Source of the DNA: CAZSAK01 sp964605155
GTDB lineage: Bacteria > Pseudomonadota > Gammaproteobacteria > SZUA-140
Length of the DNA stretch: 64,000 nucleotides
Direction of reading: 5' to 3'
Assembly: GCA_964605155.1 (NCBI GenBank)
Contig: CAZSAK010000003.1
Coordinates: 62,001 to 126,000, forward strand
Shown here: piece after piece, positions 1 through 8,751 of the stretch
Position numbering within the stretch: position 1 is the first letter of the stretch
How the letters are laid out: each line of letters begins with the position of its first letter
Program-made: the position numbers and the translations under genes
Notes under the pieces: model-generated
What the model was told of the DNA's origin: nothing
Seen by the model: the letters and a program-made list of their open reading frames with translations, nothing else
Database searches by the model: none

Positions 1-1432
1 GAGTCTCCACGAATGAAAAACCTATAATGTCAGCATGCTCACAGATAAAGTCGAGATCCCTGAGATCCTTATTGGTCAGAGCAGGGAGATTCAGTTCGGT
101 ATCGGGAAGGTTAATGCCCTTGTCTGCTTTCAGATGCATGCCGCTTGGACTGCAGTAGGTGATTTTCAGTATAACGTCATCATTCATCCTTGATTCGACG
201 ATGGCACCAAGCTTGCCGTCATCGATCCAGACAGGATCACCGATATTCAGGTCGTCCAGCACTGCAGGCGTTGTGCAACTGATGTGTGCATGTGAGATGC
301 ACTTGCCCTGTTCATCATATACGGCGGCTGCACCGGGCAGAGGGTCATGTGTCAGTTTCAGACGGTCATCCTTGTGGAGACGAATCTCTACAGGAACGTC
401 ACCGATGCCACTGAATGAATATTCACCCAGTGCTATAAATTTATTATTGTGATCAGGTCGTTCCCATCTGAACAGGGTTTCGTCGGCAAGATACATGTTC
501 TTGTTGCAGCGTGCGAGCCAGTAATCACCACGAATTCTGTACATGATCTGCAAGCTGCGTTGTTTGTCCCTGATATCGTTGAATACCAGTCTGTCACCCG
601 GTGCCAGCCTGTGGTGCAGTTCTGACGGGATATACAATTTATAATTGGATCCACTGGAATCTTTTTTGATTCCCTGGATCTGCTCCTCCTGCATGAGTAT
701 GACATTGGCAGGGCTCTGCTTTTTATTCACAAAATCCTTTTTCACCTTGATATGACATACCCCCGGCATTGTCAGAACCGGACCGGTACGGATTTTATGG
801 CCGGCCAGGTCCATTATGATTTTGCACTTTCTGCCCGCATTCATCTCCGCCTGGCGGATATTCGCTATTATTTTCCTCCAGGTATCTGCATCATCATGGG
901 CGCAATTGATCCTTGCGCAATCCATGCCGGCATCGAACATGGAACTGACAAGCGAATAATCATTGGCCGTTCCGGGTGGCATGGTCACCATGATATATGT
1001 ATTGCGAAAATCCCGTTTGGGTCCGAACATTCTTGTGATGTTGCCGGACAGGATTTCAAGCCCCTCCTGGTAATCGGGGCCCGTAATTGTGTTTGTATCC
1101 GGCTCAGGATTAATCTGCAGGATTCTGCATAAGAGTTCTATCACGTTATCCAGTGTGGATACCACATGTGCTTCACTGCGTCCCAGAGACGAAAGGCCCA
1201 GGATGGCGAGCTGATCCTGCAATGGACGGAGATCGCGTTGTCTCAGGCTCAGGTATTCGGCCAGGTTGCAAGCGCTTTTACTGTAGTTTTGTTCCGGATA
1301 ATTATTGCCAAAAAATGTCAGACGTCTTTGCGCGTCATTCACTACTTCACGGCGTAATGATAAAAGTTCATCCAGAAGGTCATATAATTGGGGAGCATCA
1401 GTATGATGCAACATCGATTGTGAGTTGTTCAT
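1..1432 (-). CDS. Pyruvate-kinase-like protein with long N-terminal extension (3' end outside window)
   Basis: The frame is open for 477 codons and runs off the left edge, so the C-terminus is missing. The ATG at 1432 has an AAGGTGGAG ribosome site 9 bases upstream. Residues 1-140 are a helical extension absent from ordinary pyruvate kinases. Residues 145-216 match the start of the PK barrel: ARINCAHD (171-180) aligns with the usual RLNFSH, and MDLAGHKIRTG (207-217) with the usual DTKGPEIRTG. The B-domain-like stretch (about 217-435) is roughly twice normal size, and KADKGINLPD (435-444) returns to the barrel. R174, N176 and D208 are kept, but the usual potassium-ligand Ser and Thr are Ala178 and Leu209. 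The catalytic Lys and metal-binding Glu/Asp would lie outside the window. I infer a diverged PK-family member; PK activity is not established. A Pho box lies upstream. Confidence 0.8.
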   Translation of the reverse strand, partial: MNNSQSMLHHTDAPQLYDLLDELLSLRREVVNDAQRRLTFFGNNYPEQNYSKSACNLAEYLSLRQRDLRPLQDQLAILGLSSLGRSEAHVVSTLDNVIELLCRILQINPEPDTNTITGPDYQEGLEILSGNITRMFGPKRDFRNTYIMVTMPPGTANDYSLVSSMFDAGMDCARINCAHDDADTWRKIIANIRQAEMNAGRKCKIIMDLAGHKIRTGPVLTMPGVCHIKVKKDFVNKKQSPANVILMQEEQIQGIKKDSSGSNYKLYIPSELHHRLAPGDRLVFNDIRDKQRSLQIMYRIRGDYWLARCNKNMYLADETLFRWERPDHNNKFIALGEYSFSGIGDVPVEIRLHKDDRLKLTHDPLPGAAAVYDEQGKCISHAHISCTTPAVLDDLNIGDPVWIDDGKLGAIVESRMNDDVILKITYCSPSGMHLKADKGINLPDTELNLPALTNKDLRDLDFICEHADIIGFSFVET

Positions 1433-1536
1433 GCCGGTTATCTCCACCTTATTACACGATGACCGTCGACATGTATAAGAATGTCAAAATGTTTTTATTC
1501 ATCGGCAAGATTCTATTGAAATGAGTTTTCAGTTAG

Positions 1537-1554
1537 ATGACATTTACATGACAA
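1537..1554 (-). promoter_or_regulatory. Putative Pho box for the pyruvate-kinase-like gene
   Basis: On the minus strand the 18 bases read TTGTCATGTAAATGTCAT. That is two 7-base half-sites 11 bases apart, matching CTGTCAT at 12 of 14 positions. A weaker third half-site (CTGAAAA) follows in phase, then 10 bases, then a -10-like TAGAAT (1515-1510). The ATG of the pyruvate-kinase-like gene lies 105 bases downstream. PhoB binds such direct repeats in place of a -35 element. Binding here is inferred from the pattern and from similar sites at neighbouring phosphate genes. Confidence 0.65.
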
Positions 1555-1624
1555 TATATAACTATTTAATATCTTTAATGATTATTTATCCATTTCATGT
1601 TTTAGTCTTGCACTGTGCATACTG

Positions 1625-1669
1625 TTGCAATAATACTGTCATATAGTTGCAATACCGGGTATTTATAGT
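1625..1669 (+). promoter_or_regulatory. Putative PhoB-dependent promoter of ppk1
   Basis: Three half-sites lie at an exact 11-base period: TTGCAAT (1625-1631), CTGTCAT (1636-1642) and TTGCAAT (1647-1653). A -10-like TATAGT (1664-1669) starts 10 bases after the last half-site, the spacing seen at classical PhoB promoters such as phoA. The GTG of ppk1 is at 1699. Only the middle half-site is perfect, so the call rests on periodicity and spacing as much as on sequence. Confidence 0.55.
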
Positions 1670-1698
1670 GGGTCTGAACCGGAAGTCTAAATCTGATC

Positions 1699-3774
1699 GT
1701 GGATAGCGTTGATTTAAAAAAGCCTGATTTATATATCAATCGTGAATTAAGCCATCTGGAATTCAACCGGCGGGTATTACTGCAGGCGGAAGACGAGACC
1801 ATCCCGCTGCTTGAGCGACTCCGCTATCTTTACCTTTCATCTACAATCATGGATGAGTTTTTCGAGGTCCGCGTCGCGGGACTGAAGCAGATGGCCAAGG
1901 CGGGGTCATCGCAGACCGGTCTTGATAACCTGGCGCCCATGGAGGTACTGAGGACAATCCAGAACCGGGCGCGGGAACTGGTCGACAAACAGTACCAGAT
2001 ACTCAATCAGGTTTTGCTGCCGGCCCTGGCCGACCAGAACATCCATACCATCCGACGCTCGGACTGGACAGATGAACAGGAATTCTGGCTGCGGGATTTT
2101 TTCCATAATGAACTGTTACCCATCCTGAGTCCATTGGGGCTCGATCCCGCCCATCCCTTTCCCCGCATACTGAACAAGAGCCTTAATTTCATCGTCTCGC
2201 TGACGGGCAAGGATGCCTTCGGCCGTAACAGCGGACTGGCTATCATTCACGTCCCAAGGTCATTACCACGTATCATTCAGCTGCCTGCCGAGGAAACCGG
2301 TAGCGGCCCGCATGATTTTGTATTCCTGTCTTCGATTGTCCACGCTTACGCCGATGAGCTGTTTCACGGTATGACGGTGACCGGCTGTTTCCAGTTCAGA
2401 CTTACGAGGAACAGCGAGCTGTTTGTCGACGAGGAAGAGGTTGAGGATCTGTTACGTGCGGTCGAGGGTGAATTGTTTTCACGCAATTACGGCAATTCGG
2501 TACGTCTCGAGGTTGCTGATAACTGTCCCGAGAACCTGGTCGATTTCCTGCTGGCAAGGTTCTCTCTTACAGTGGAAGATCTGTATATGGTCAACGGGCC
2601 GGTCAATCTGCATCGCCTGAAGGACATCATCGAGTTTGTCGACCGCCCGGAACTGAAATTTCCATCCTTTACTCCGCGGTTGCCTGCAGATCTGTCCACC
2701 GGCGCGGATATCTTCAAGGCCATCAGGAAAGATGACATCCTGTTGCATCATCCGTTTGATTCCTTTGCCCCCGTAATCGAATTTGTGCGTCAGGCGGCAG
2801 TGGATCCCAATGTGCTGGCGATCAAGCAGACGTTATATCGAACCGGCATGGACTCCGCCATCGTCGATTCGCTGGTCACCGCAGCGCGTGGCGGCAAGGA
2901 GATTACGGTGGTTATCGAACTGCGTGCCCGATTTGACGAAGAGGCCAATGTTGCACTGGCAACCCGACTGCAGGAGGCCGGTATTCACGTTGTCTACGGT
3001 ATCGTCAATTACAAGACGCATGCCAAGACGATACTTGTTATCCGGCGTGAAGGAAAGGATCTGGTCAATTATATTCACCTCGGTACAGGGAATTATCACT
3101 CACGTACGGCCAGACTATATACGGATTACGGGCTCATGACATGCAATAAGGAGATCGGTGAGGATGTCCATGGTATATTCCAGCAATTGACCAGCCTGGG
3201 CAAGGTCGTCAGACACAACCTGTTGCTGCAGTCGCCGTTCACCCTGCACAAGGCCCTGTTGCATAAGATACAGCGTGAAACGGATAATGCCCGGCAGGGG
3301 TTGTCGGCGCGTATCATTCTGAAAATCAATGCAATCATTGAAGCACAGTTGATAGAGGCACTCTATAACGCATCGATCGCCGGTGTACAGATCGATCTTG
3401 TCGTGCGCGGGATTTGCAGCCTGCGGCCGGGGATTGCAGGGGTATCGGACAATATACGGGTACGTTCCATTATAGGACGTTTTCTGGAACATACACGCGT
3501 GTATTATTTTGAAAACGGCGGCAAGGCGGAGATCTATTGCTCCAGTGCCGACCTGATGGAGCGTAATATGTTTCGTCGCGTCGAGATCTGTTTTCCCATT
3601 ATCAACAGAAGGCTGCACAAACGCATTTACAAAAACCTGCTCTATTATCTGAAAGATAACACACAGGCATGGCAACTCATGCCGGATGGATCATATTCGC
3701 GGCTGTCGCCGCAGAATGGCGCCAAACCGTTTTCGGCGCAAATGACCTTGTTGGCAAAGCTCGCAAAAAATTAA
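1699..3774 (+). CDS. ppk1: Polyphosphate kinase 1
   Basis: This 691-residue protein has the standard PPK1 length and domain order: an N-terminal helical domain opening with LYINRELSHLEFNRRVL, a head domain, and two phospholipase-D-like C-terminal domains. PPK1 makes inorganic polyphosphate reversibly from ATP at the inner membrane. His441 in NYKTHAKT corresponds to the autophosphorylated histidine of the family, and HLGTGNYHSRTARLYTDY follows as expected. Translation appears to start at GTG 1699; no strong ribosome site is visible. The gene is divergent from the pyruvate-kinase-like gene and ends 13 bases from the convergent ppx stop. The promoter carries Pho-box-like repeats, so induction under phosphate starvation is likely. 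Confidence 0.95.
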   Translation: MDSVDLKKPDLYINRELSHLEFNRRVLLQAEDETIPLLERLRYLYLSSTIMDEFFEVRVAGLKQMAKAGSSQTGLDNLAPMEVLRTIQNRARELVDKQYQILNQVLLPALADQNIHTIRRSDWTDEQEFWLRDFFHNELLPILSPLGLDPAHPFPRILNKSLNFIVSLTGKDAFGRNSGLAIIHVPRSLPRIIQLPAEETGSGPHDFVFLSSIVHAYADELFHGMTVTGCFQFRLTRNSELFVDEEEVEDLLRAVEGELFSRNYGNSVRLEVADNCPENLVDFLLARFSLTVEDLYMVNGPVNLHRLKDIIEFVDRPELKFPSFTPRLPADLSTGADIFKAIRKDDILLHHPFDSFAPVIEFVRQAAVDPNVLAIKQTLYRTGMDSAIVDSLVTAARGGKEITVVIELRARFDEEANVALATRLQEAGIHVVYGIVNYKTHAKTILVIRREGKDLVNYIHLGTGNYHSRTARLYTDYGLMTCNKEIGEDVHGIFQQLTSLGKVVRHNLLLQSPFTLHKALLHKIQRETDNARQGLSARIILKINAIIEAQLIEALYNASIAGVQIDLVVRGICSLRPGIAGVSDNIRVRSIIGRFLEHTRVYYFENGGKAEIYCSSADLMERNMFRRVEICFPIINRRLHKRIYKNLLYYLKDNTQAWQLMPDGSYSRLSPQNGAKPFSAQMTLLAKLAKN

Positions 3775-3787
3775 TCTATCGCCGGTT

Positions 3788-5302
3788 TCAATCCGCTTCT
3801 CGGTATTCGAGTTTGAAATCCAGTGCCTTGAGGTAGGATGCCTCCTGTTCGAGATCGGCCTGGGTGAGAGTATGGCCGGCCAGCCATCCCGCAGAAAAAT
3901 TCAGGACAATACGTTTGTTGCCGGCCTCGAGTCCCAATGCAGGCACCTTCTCATCGCTCCTGTTGCGATGCAGGAGCACCGCGAGACGAAATATGATGGC
4001 AAGATACTGGAGTGTCCTGGCCTCTGGGGCGGGTAGACCCTTAAATTCCTTGACCGGAAATTTACGGCGGTGTGATCGTACCAGAATCGCGATATACCTT
4101 TGCTCCTGTCGGGAATATCCCAGCAGATCGGCATATTCGATTACGTAGGCACCGTGTTTGTGATACTGGCTGTGTGCGATATCGAGGCCGATTTCATGCA
4201 GTTGCGCCGCCCAACCCAGCCATTCCGCGCCGGATTCAGTATCAATGTCCCAGGTACCGGCAACCTGCTGCAGACAATCGACAGCAGTCTGTTCCACGCG
4301 TCTTGCCTGGGCCTCATCTATATGAAACCGCGATGCAAGACCGGTTACACTGCGCTTGCGTATATCCTTGTGCTGAATCCGGCCGAGCAGGTCATAGAGC
4401 AGCCCTTCACGCAATGCGCCGTCGGATACCTGCATGTGATCGATACCGAGCACATCAAAGATTGCCATCAATATGACAACACCACCCGGAAAGACGGGAG
4501 CGCGTGCGGGATCAAGGCCCTTGATCTTCAGCTTATCGATATGGCCAGCCTCGATTAACGTCTCCATCAAGCTGTTGAGTGACGACGGCGTGATGTCATT
4601 ATTCGACCAGCCACTCATTGTGACAGTTTTCATTATTGCGCGTATTGTGCCCGAGGCACCGATGGCATCTTCCCATCCCTGTCTGTTGCACAGATCAATG
4701 ATTGGCTCGAGTTCCTGCTGTGCCGCCAGCTTTGCTTTCTTGTACTGTTTGTCGGAGATGACACCATCCGGGAAAAACCTGTTACTCATGTTCACGCACC
4801 CCATATAGAGGCTTTCCATGTAGACGGGGGTGAATCCCTTACCGATGATGATCTCGGTGCTGCCGCCGCCGATATCGACCACCAGTCGTTGCCTGTTATC
4901 GATGGCTATGCTGTGAGCGACACCATCGTAGATCAGGCGGGCTTCCTCAACACCCGAGATGGTCTCGATCGAATGCCCCAATACCTCCTCGGCATGGGAG
5001 AGGAACTCCTGGGCATTGTGCGCACTTCTGAGGGTATTTGTACCGACGGCACGGACACTGCCCTGAGGCAGGTCTTTCAGTCGTTCTCCAAAACGTTTTA
5101 AACAATCTATTGCACGTTGCTGAACATCGAGTCTCAGATATCTGGCGTCGTCGAGACCTTCTGCCAGTCTCACCATCTCACGCATGCGGTCGACCACAAT
5201 CAGCTCGCCGTTTGTGATGTTCGCAACCTTCATGTGAAAGCTGTTCGAGCCAAGATCGACGGCAGCGATGGTTTCCGAACGTTTCCTTTTTGAAAACAAC
5301 AA
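3788..5302 (-). CDS. ppx: Exopolyphosphatase, Ppx/GppA family
   Basis: The 504-residue protein has the actin-like ATPase fold of Ppx/GppA enzymes. AAVDLGSNSFHMKVA is the first phosphate-binding loop and VVDIGGGSTEII the second. A C-terminal HD-like helical domain (about residues 310-500) matches full-length Ppx rather than the short forms. It hydrolyses terminal phosphate from polyphosphate or acts on pppGpp; which substrate dominates cannot be read here. The likely start is TTG at 5302 (a second TTG follows directly), with no clear ribosome site. It is the last gene of a minus-strand run after sixA and the CHAD gene, and it converges on ppk1, giving one synthesis-and-breakdown locus. Confidence 0.92.
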   Translation of the reverse strand: MLFSKRKRSETIAAVDLGSNSFHMKVANITNGELIVVDRMREMVRLAEGLDDARYLRLDVQQRAIDCLKRFGERLKDLPQGSVRAVGTNTLRSAHNAQEFLSHAEEVLGHSIETISGVEEARLIYDGVAHSIAIDNRQRLVVDIGGGSTEIIIGKGFTPVYMESLYMGCVNMSNRFFPDGVISDKQYKKAKLAAQQELEPIIDLCNRQGWEDAIGASGTIRAIMKTVTMSGWSNNDITPSSLNSLMETLIEAGHIDKLKIKGLDPARAPVFPGGVVILMAIFDVLGIDHMQVSDGALREGLLYDLLGRIQHKDIRKRSVTGLASRFHIDEAQARRVEQTAVDCLQQVAGTWDIDTESGAEWLGWAAQLHEIGLDIAHSQYHKHGAYVIEYADLLGYSRQEQRYIAILVRSHRRKFPVKEFKGLPAPEARTLQYLAIIFRLAVLLHRNRSDEKVPALGLEAGNKRIVLNFSAGWLAGHTLTQADLEQEASYLKALDFKLEYREAD

Positions 5303-5349
5303 GGTTTAATGCCTCACGCAGCCTCAAGCCCGACAGCGACCGGATACAT

Positions 5350-6255
5350 CTATACGGGTCGAAATTCTTTCAGTTCTTCTGCACTGATACGTATGTCGTG
5401 TATTATGCGCAAAAAGTCCCCGTTTACATACAATTTCCTGAAGTTTTCATACCTGTCGAGCTCAAGTTTTCTTGCGCGATCCAGAAGATAGTTAATCAGT
5501 ATTTCCCGGTCATCGCCGTCCAATGAATCACCATGCAGCCCGTCGGTGAGCGTAGCATGGTAAGTTGCCAGCATTTCAATCGATATATGGGCATCCCTGA
5601 AGTCTCCCAGTACATCCTGGGTCTCTTTCAGGAACCTGATGATTTCCTTCAGGGCGGGTTGCCGGGATCTGAAAGGTTCAAGCAGATAACGCAGGCGTTT
5701 GAAGTAGATACGGAGTTTGTGGATGGCGAGACGATCCTCAATACCGTGAATTTGACCCAGCTGTTCATCAGCTGTGTCGCATAGCTTCAGGATTTTTTTA
5801 CCCGCGACATTCGGCATGAGTTCATTCTTTTTATCCCCGTCGATATCGCTGCCAAGATGTTTCTTCAGCTTATGATCCAGTTCCTGCCACTCGGCAGGCA
5901 CATGGTCCTGGATCTTTGCCAGTTCCTGTTCGTAGTCCCCGGTTATCTGGTCGAGCAGGGCCTTCAGTGCATTGTTGTTATCGGGGGGTATATCAGCCAT
6001 TTCGGAGAGGTAGACATTTAGCCAGTCTCTGCATACTTCCAGGTCGCGTGACGTGTTGGTCGAGTCTGTCAATCTGCCCAGACGTTTTATGGTCTTCTTG
6101 CCTGTATTATGATAACGCTTGAATGTACGCATCCAGGTTCGCAGCCGTCTGACGGCCACCCTGAAATTATGCAATGCTTCCGGTTCAGACGGGTCTGTCA
6201 GATGATCACAGGCATGAGACGCTTTCCTGATCTGCAGCAGCGCAAAAGCCTTCAC
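5350..6255 (-). CDS. CHAD domain-containing protein
   Basis: About 301 residues form a helical CHAD (conserved histidine alpha-helical) domain. The signatures are two repeated halves with basic helices: HNFRVAVRRLRTWMR near residue 30 and HKLRIYFKRLRYLLEPF near residue 180. CHAD proteins are known to bind polyphosphate and to localise to polyphosphate granules. The position between sixA and ppx, opposite ppk1, fits that role. The apparent start is GTG 6255. The frame stays open back to the sixA stop at 6300 but offers no ATG, so the N-terminus is uncertain by up to about 15 residues. No CYTH domain is attached, so it is not a triphosphate tunnel enzyme. Confidence 0.88.
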   Translation of the reverse strand: MKAFALLQIRKASHACDHLTDPSEPEALHNFRVAVRRLRTWMRTFKRYHNTGKKTIKRLGRLTDSTNTSRDLEVCRDWLNVYLSEMADIPPDNNNALKALLDQITGDYEQELAKIQDHVPAEWQELDHKLKKHLGSDIDGDKKNELMPNVAGKKILKLCDTADEQLGQIHGIEDRLAIHKLRIYFKRLRYLLEPFRSRQPALKEIIRFLKETQDVLGDFRDAHISIEMLATYHATLTDGLHGDSLDGDDREILINYLLDRARKLELDRYENFRKLYVNGDFLRIIHDIRISAEELKEFRPV

Positions 6256-6299
6256 GCCATCCGGGGCTGAATAATTGTAGATATTTTCCTTGATGGTTG

Positions 6300-6815
6300 T
6301 TATCCCGTTTCCCCTATACTGCGAAGTTGTCGGGGCGTCACAAACCAGATCATTTGCCCGTTGCCGTCTTTAAACGTTTCCCCAGTCTCGATGAGGCATG
6401 CACCGCCCTTTTTGAAATGCAGGAATGATCGTTCCTGACCTGATAAAAGCATACTGACAAGCGTACTGAGATCCGGCTCATGCCCGACCAGCGCGGTTAT
6501 CCCTGATTCAGGTAACCTGTGAGCCCAATCGGCAAATTGATGAAAATCCAGACCGGGGCGTAAAACATCCGCCGTGATCGGCCGAATGCCGCGATATTCC
6601 TTGCAGATAATCCCGGCGGTCTGGACAGCTCGCAACAGGGGGCTGGTTGCCACATGAGCCAGTTCCGGCACGATGACCTTCAGGCCCCTGGCGGCTTCGG
6701 CCATTCTGGTTTTGCCTTTTCTGGTCAGCGCCCTGTCTTCATCCTTCTGGTTGTTTTTCGTGGCAATATCACGATCTTCGGCTATCGCATGACGGATGAT
6801 CAGGAATCCACGCAT
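6300..6815 (-). CDS. sixA: Phosphohistidine phosphatase SixA
   Basis: The 171-residue protein is a short histidine-phosphatase-superfamily member. LIIRHAIAED at the N-terminus is the RHG-type catalytic motif, with Ala in place of Gly as is usual in SixA. RALTRKGKTRM, TSPLLRAVQTA and VGHEPDLS complete the active site. SixA removes phosphate from phosphohistidine proteins, for example those of phosphotransferase or phosphorelay systems. The ATG at 6815 is preceded by a purine-rich AGGGGGG. It is the first gene of the sixA-CHAD-ppx run. The target protein cannot be deduced from the sequence. Confidence 0.9.
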   Translation of the reverse strand: MRGFLIIRHAIAEDRDIATKNNQKDEDRALTRKGKTRMAEAARGLKVIVPELAHVATSPLLRAVQTAGIICKEYRGIRPITADVLRPGLDFHQFADWAHRLPESGITALVGHEPDLSTLVSMLLSGQERSFLHFKKGGACLIETGETFKDGNGQMIWFVTPRQLRSIGETG

Positions 6816-6929
6816 AAGACTGCCCCCCTGTATGTTCTAATGCATGTTCAGAACGATCAGTTTAACGAATACGGCGATCAGTGAACAAGCGTTACCCCGC
6901 CAGGCAGAAGTATAGATACGTATATTCTG

Positions 6930-7955
6930 TTATGAACGTACCTGGGACCAGAGCCTTCTGGCGAGTGACGCCTCGTCTTCTGTCATCCCCGATTTGATCC
7001 AGTTGACGATAGATCGGGCCACATTCGGATAAGACCTAGGGCGCGGATTGGGTTTGGCCAGCCATATCTGCAGGGATTCGTCATCGAAATCCTTCATGAC
7101 ATCTCCATATCCAAGTTGTTGCAATGCCAGGGCATTGGAGATTTGTTCCATCTGGCCTTTGAGGGGCATGACCAGCAATTTTTTGCCACATTGCAGGCCT
7201 TCGCTTAACAGTTCGAATCCGGCATTGGATATGATACCGCTGCAATCTCCGAGGTCATTGATAAACCCCTGGCGTGAAAAGGGCCGCAGGTGAATATTGC
7301 TATTGTCCACGGCATGTTCGATGTCGCAGTAGATATAGAATTCATGATTGTGAAAGCCGGACAACCAGTGAATGACGTCATTGTTGTCATTGAAAGGCAG
7401 ATATACAAGTATCTTGTTTGCCTTGCAGGACGGGTTGCCCTCTACCGGTTCAATCATCGGTGGTAATATGGCGCTGTTGAAATGGTGCCAATGGATCCCC
7501 AGCGAACGTTGCGATGGTGCAAAGATCTTCATGATAAGTCTGGCAACGGGGTTGCTGCCTGCAACGGGAACGTTGTGCTTGAAGGCGTACTGGTGTCCGA
7601 TCGCGATGCAGTGCTTGTGCTTGAGGCGTGCAGCCCATGCGGTAACAGGTTCAAAGTCGGTGATCACCAGATCGTATGAAGACAGATCCAGAATATACAC
7701 GTCCCTGATGAATTTTATCAGGTTGTTAGTGACGGCAGTTTTCAGGTACTGGATTTTCCCCTTTTTTGTGGCAAAGGTGAGCCCCGGCAAACACCTGTAG
7801 TTGCCGAATGGTTCCATGTTGAATAATTTGTTACAGGGGCGCCCCGTGAATATGTAATCCACCGCTATTCCGGCCTTGTCGAGTTCATGTGCCATGGTGC
7901 GGGCACGCGTAATATGGCCGTTACCGGTGGCCTGTACCCCGTATAGAATCTTCAT
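6930..7955 (-). CDS. Glycosyltransferase, MJ1255/VC2487 (GT28-like) family
   Basis: From the chosen ATG (7955) the protein has about 341 residues and begins MKILYGVQATGNGHITRAR. That glycine-rich N-terminal loop and the C-terminal GIISNAGFELLSEGLQCGKKLL / MPLKGQMEQ segment are typical of GT-B enzymes related to MurG and MGDG synthases. A TTG at 7991 in the same frame would add 12 residues; neither start has a strong ribosome site. It lies directly downstream of the PAP2 gene and is probably co-transcribed with it from the Pho-box promoter. Donor and acceptor are unknown. Glycolipid synthesis on diacylglycerol is a reasonable inference from the neighbour, not something the sequence proves. Confidence 0.75.
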   Translation of the reverse strand: MKILYGVQATGNGHITRARTMAHELDKAGIAVDYIFTGRPCNKLFNMEPFGNYRCLPGLTFATKKGKIQYLKTAVTNNLIKFIRDVYILDLSSYDLVITDFEPVTAWAARLKHKHCIAIGHQYAFKHNVPVAGSNPVARLIMKIFAPSQRSLGIHWHHFNSAILPPMIEPVEGNPSCKANKILVYLPFNDNNDVIHWLSGFHNHEFYIYCDIEHAVDNSNIHLRPFSRQGFINDLGDCSGIISNAGFELLSEGLQCGKKLLVMPLKGQMEQISNALALQQLGYGDVMKDFDDESLQIWLAKPNPRPRSYPNVARSIVNWIKSGMTEDEASLARRLWSQVRS

Positions 7956-8000
7956 ATTGACGGTATCAACGTCGGATATCGTTGCCTGCAAGGATGCAAT

Positions 8001-8543
8001 TCAGGAGATGACATTGATGCTGGCGATGGCCAACGAACCGCCGATGATTGCGCCGACGATGACGTCTGTCGGGTAATGCAATCCCAGGACCACACGCGAC
8101 AGGGCAATCAGGGATGTAAAGGGAAACAGTGCCCAGGCAAGGCCCGGATAATAATAGGCTGCTATCAGGGTGAATGATACCGCGTGCAGGGTGTGCCCGG
8201 ATGGAAAGCTGTACAGATCAAGCGCTGCCGTGCCGCGATGGATCTGGGCCCAGGTTGTTGAAGGCCGCTGTCTTACCATGCGTGTCTTCAGATACTTGTA
8301 TATGCATACACCGATAACTCCGACAACAACCATGTGTGATGCGGCCTTGAGTCCGCTGGCGGTAAAATCCAGGACCGCAATGAACGTGATCAGGGAATAC
8401 CAGATGACACCATCACCCAGTCTGCTGATGATGGCAAAGAACCTTTCAATACGTTGCCATTGACTGATGCGATTGAAATACAGGCATAAAGACAGCTCAA
8501 GCTCGTCCAGGTATTTGAAAACACTATCGTTTCTGTTACGCAT
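8001..8543 (-). CDS. PAP2-family membrane phosphatase
   Basis: The protein has 180 residues with several membrane helices. It carries the three acid-phosphatase motifs of the PAP2 superfamily: KYLKTRMVRQRPSTT (motif 1), SFPSGHTLHAVSF (motif 2, catalytic His) and LSRVVLGLHYPTDVIVGA (motif 3). Such enzymes remove phosphate from phosphatidic acid, undecaprenyl diphosphate or similar lipids on the periplasmic side. A Pho-box-like repeat lies 91 bases upstream of the ATG at 8543, and a glycosyltransferase gene follows. This suggests a phosphate-starvation role in freeing lipid phosphate. The substrate remains unknown. Confidence 0.87.
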   Translation of the reverse strand: MRNRNDSVFKYLDELELSLCLYFNRISQWQRIERFFAIISRLGDGVIWYSLITFIAVLDFTASGLKAASHMVVVGVIGVCIYKYLKTRMVRQRPSTTWAQIHRGTAALDLYSFPSGHTLHAVSFTLIAAYYYPGLAWALFPFTSLIALSRVVLGLHYPTDVIVGAIIGGSLAIASINVIS

Positions 8544-8633
8544 ACACTCATGTCTTGCTTGAAAGTCATGAATATTTTCGGCCGTTGATTTTAAGGAATG
8601 ATGATAACGGGATGATAATTCGATGAATCTTCT

Positions 8634-8651
8634 GTGTCATTTTGATGACAG
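8634..8651 (-). promoter_or_regulatory. Putative Pho box for the PAP2-glycosyltransferase pair
   Basis: On the minus strand the site reads CTGTCATCAAAATGACAC. The first half-site is a perfect CTGTCAT; the second (ATGACAC) matches CTGTCAC at 5 of 7 positions, with 11-base periodicity. It lies 91 bases upstream of the PAP2 ATG and downstream of the pstS terminator, so the pair would have its own phosphate-regulated promoter. Inferred from sequence only. Confidence 0.55.
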
Positions 8652-8698
8652 TTTATTGCTTGAATTGACCGCTGCTGAGGTATATAGCTGGCGAGGTA

Positions 8699-8729
8699 TC
8701 AAAAAGAAACCCCGCTGTTGCGGGGTTTC
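8699..8729 (-). terminator. Rho-independent terminator of pstS
   Basis: A perfect 10-base stem, GAAACCCCGC (8706-8715) against GCGGGGTTTC (8720-8729), encloses a 4-base loop. It is followed on the minus strand by a T-rich run (TTTTT at 8705-8701). It lies 22 bases after the pstS stop and separates pstS from the PAP2 gene. Confidence 0.9.
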
Positions 8730-8751
8730 AGTTATGTATGATTAATTGTGT

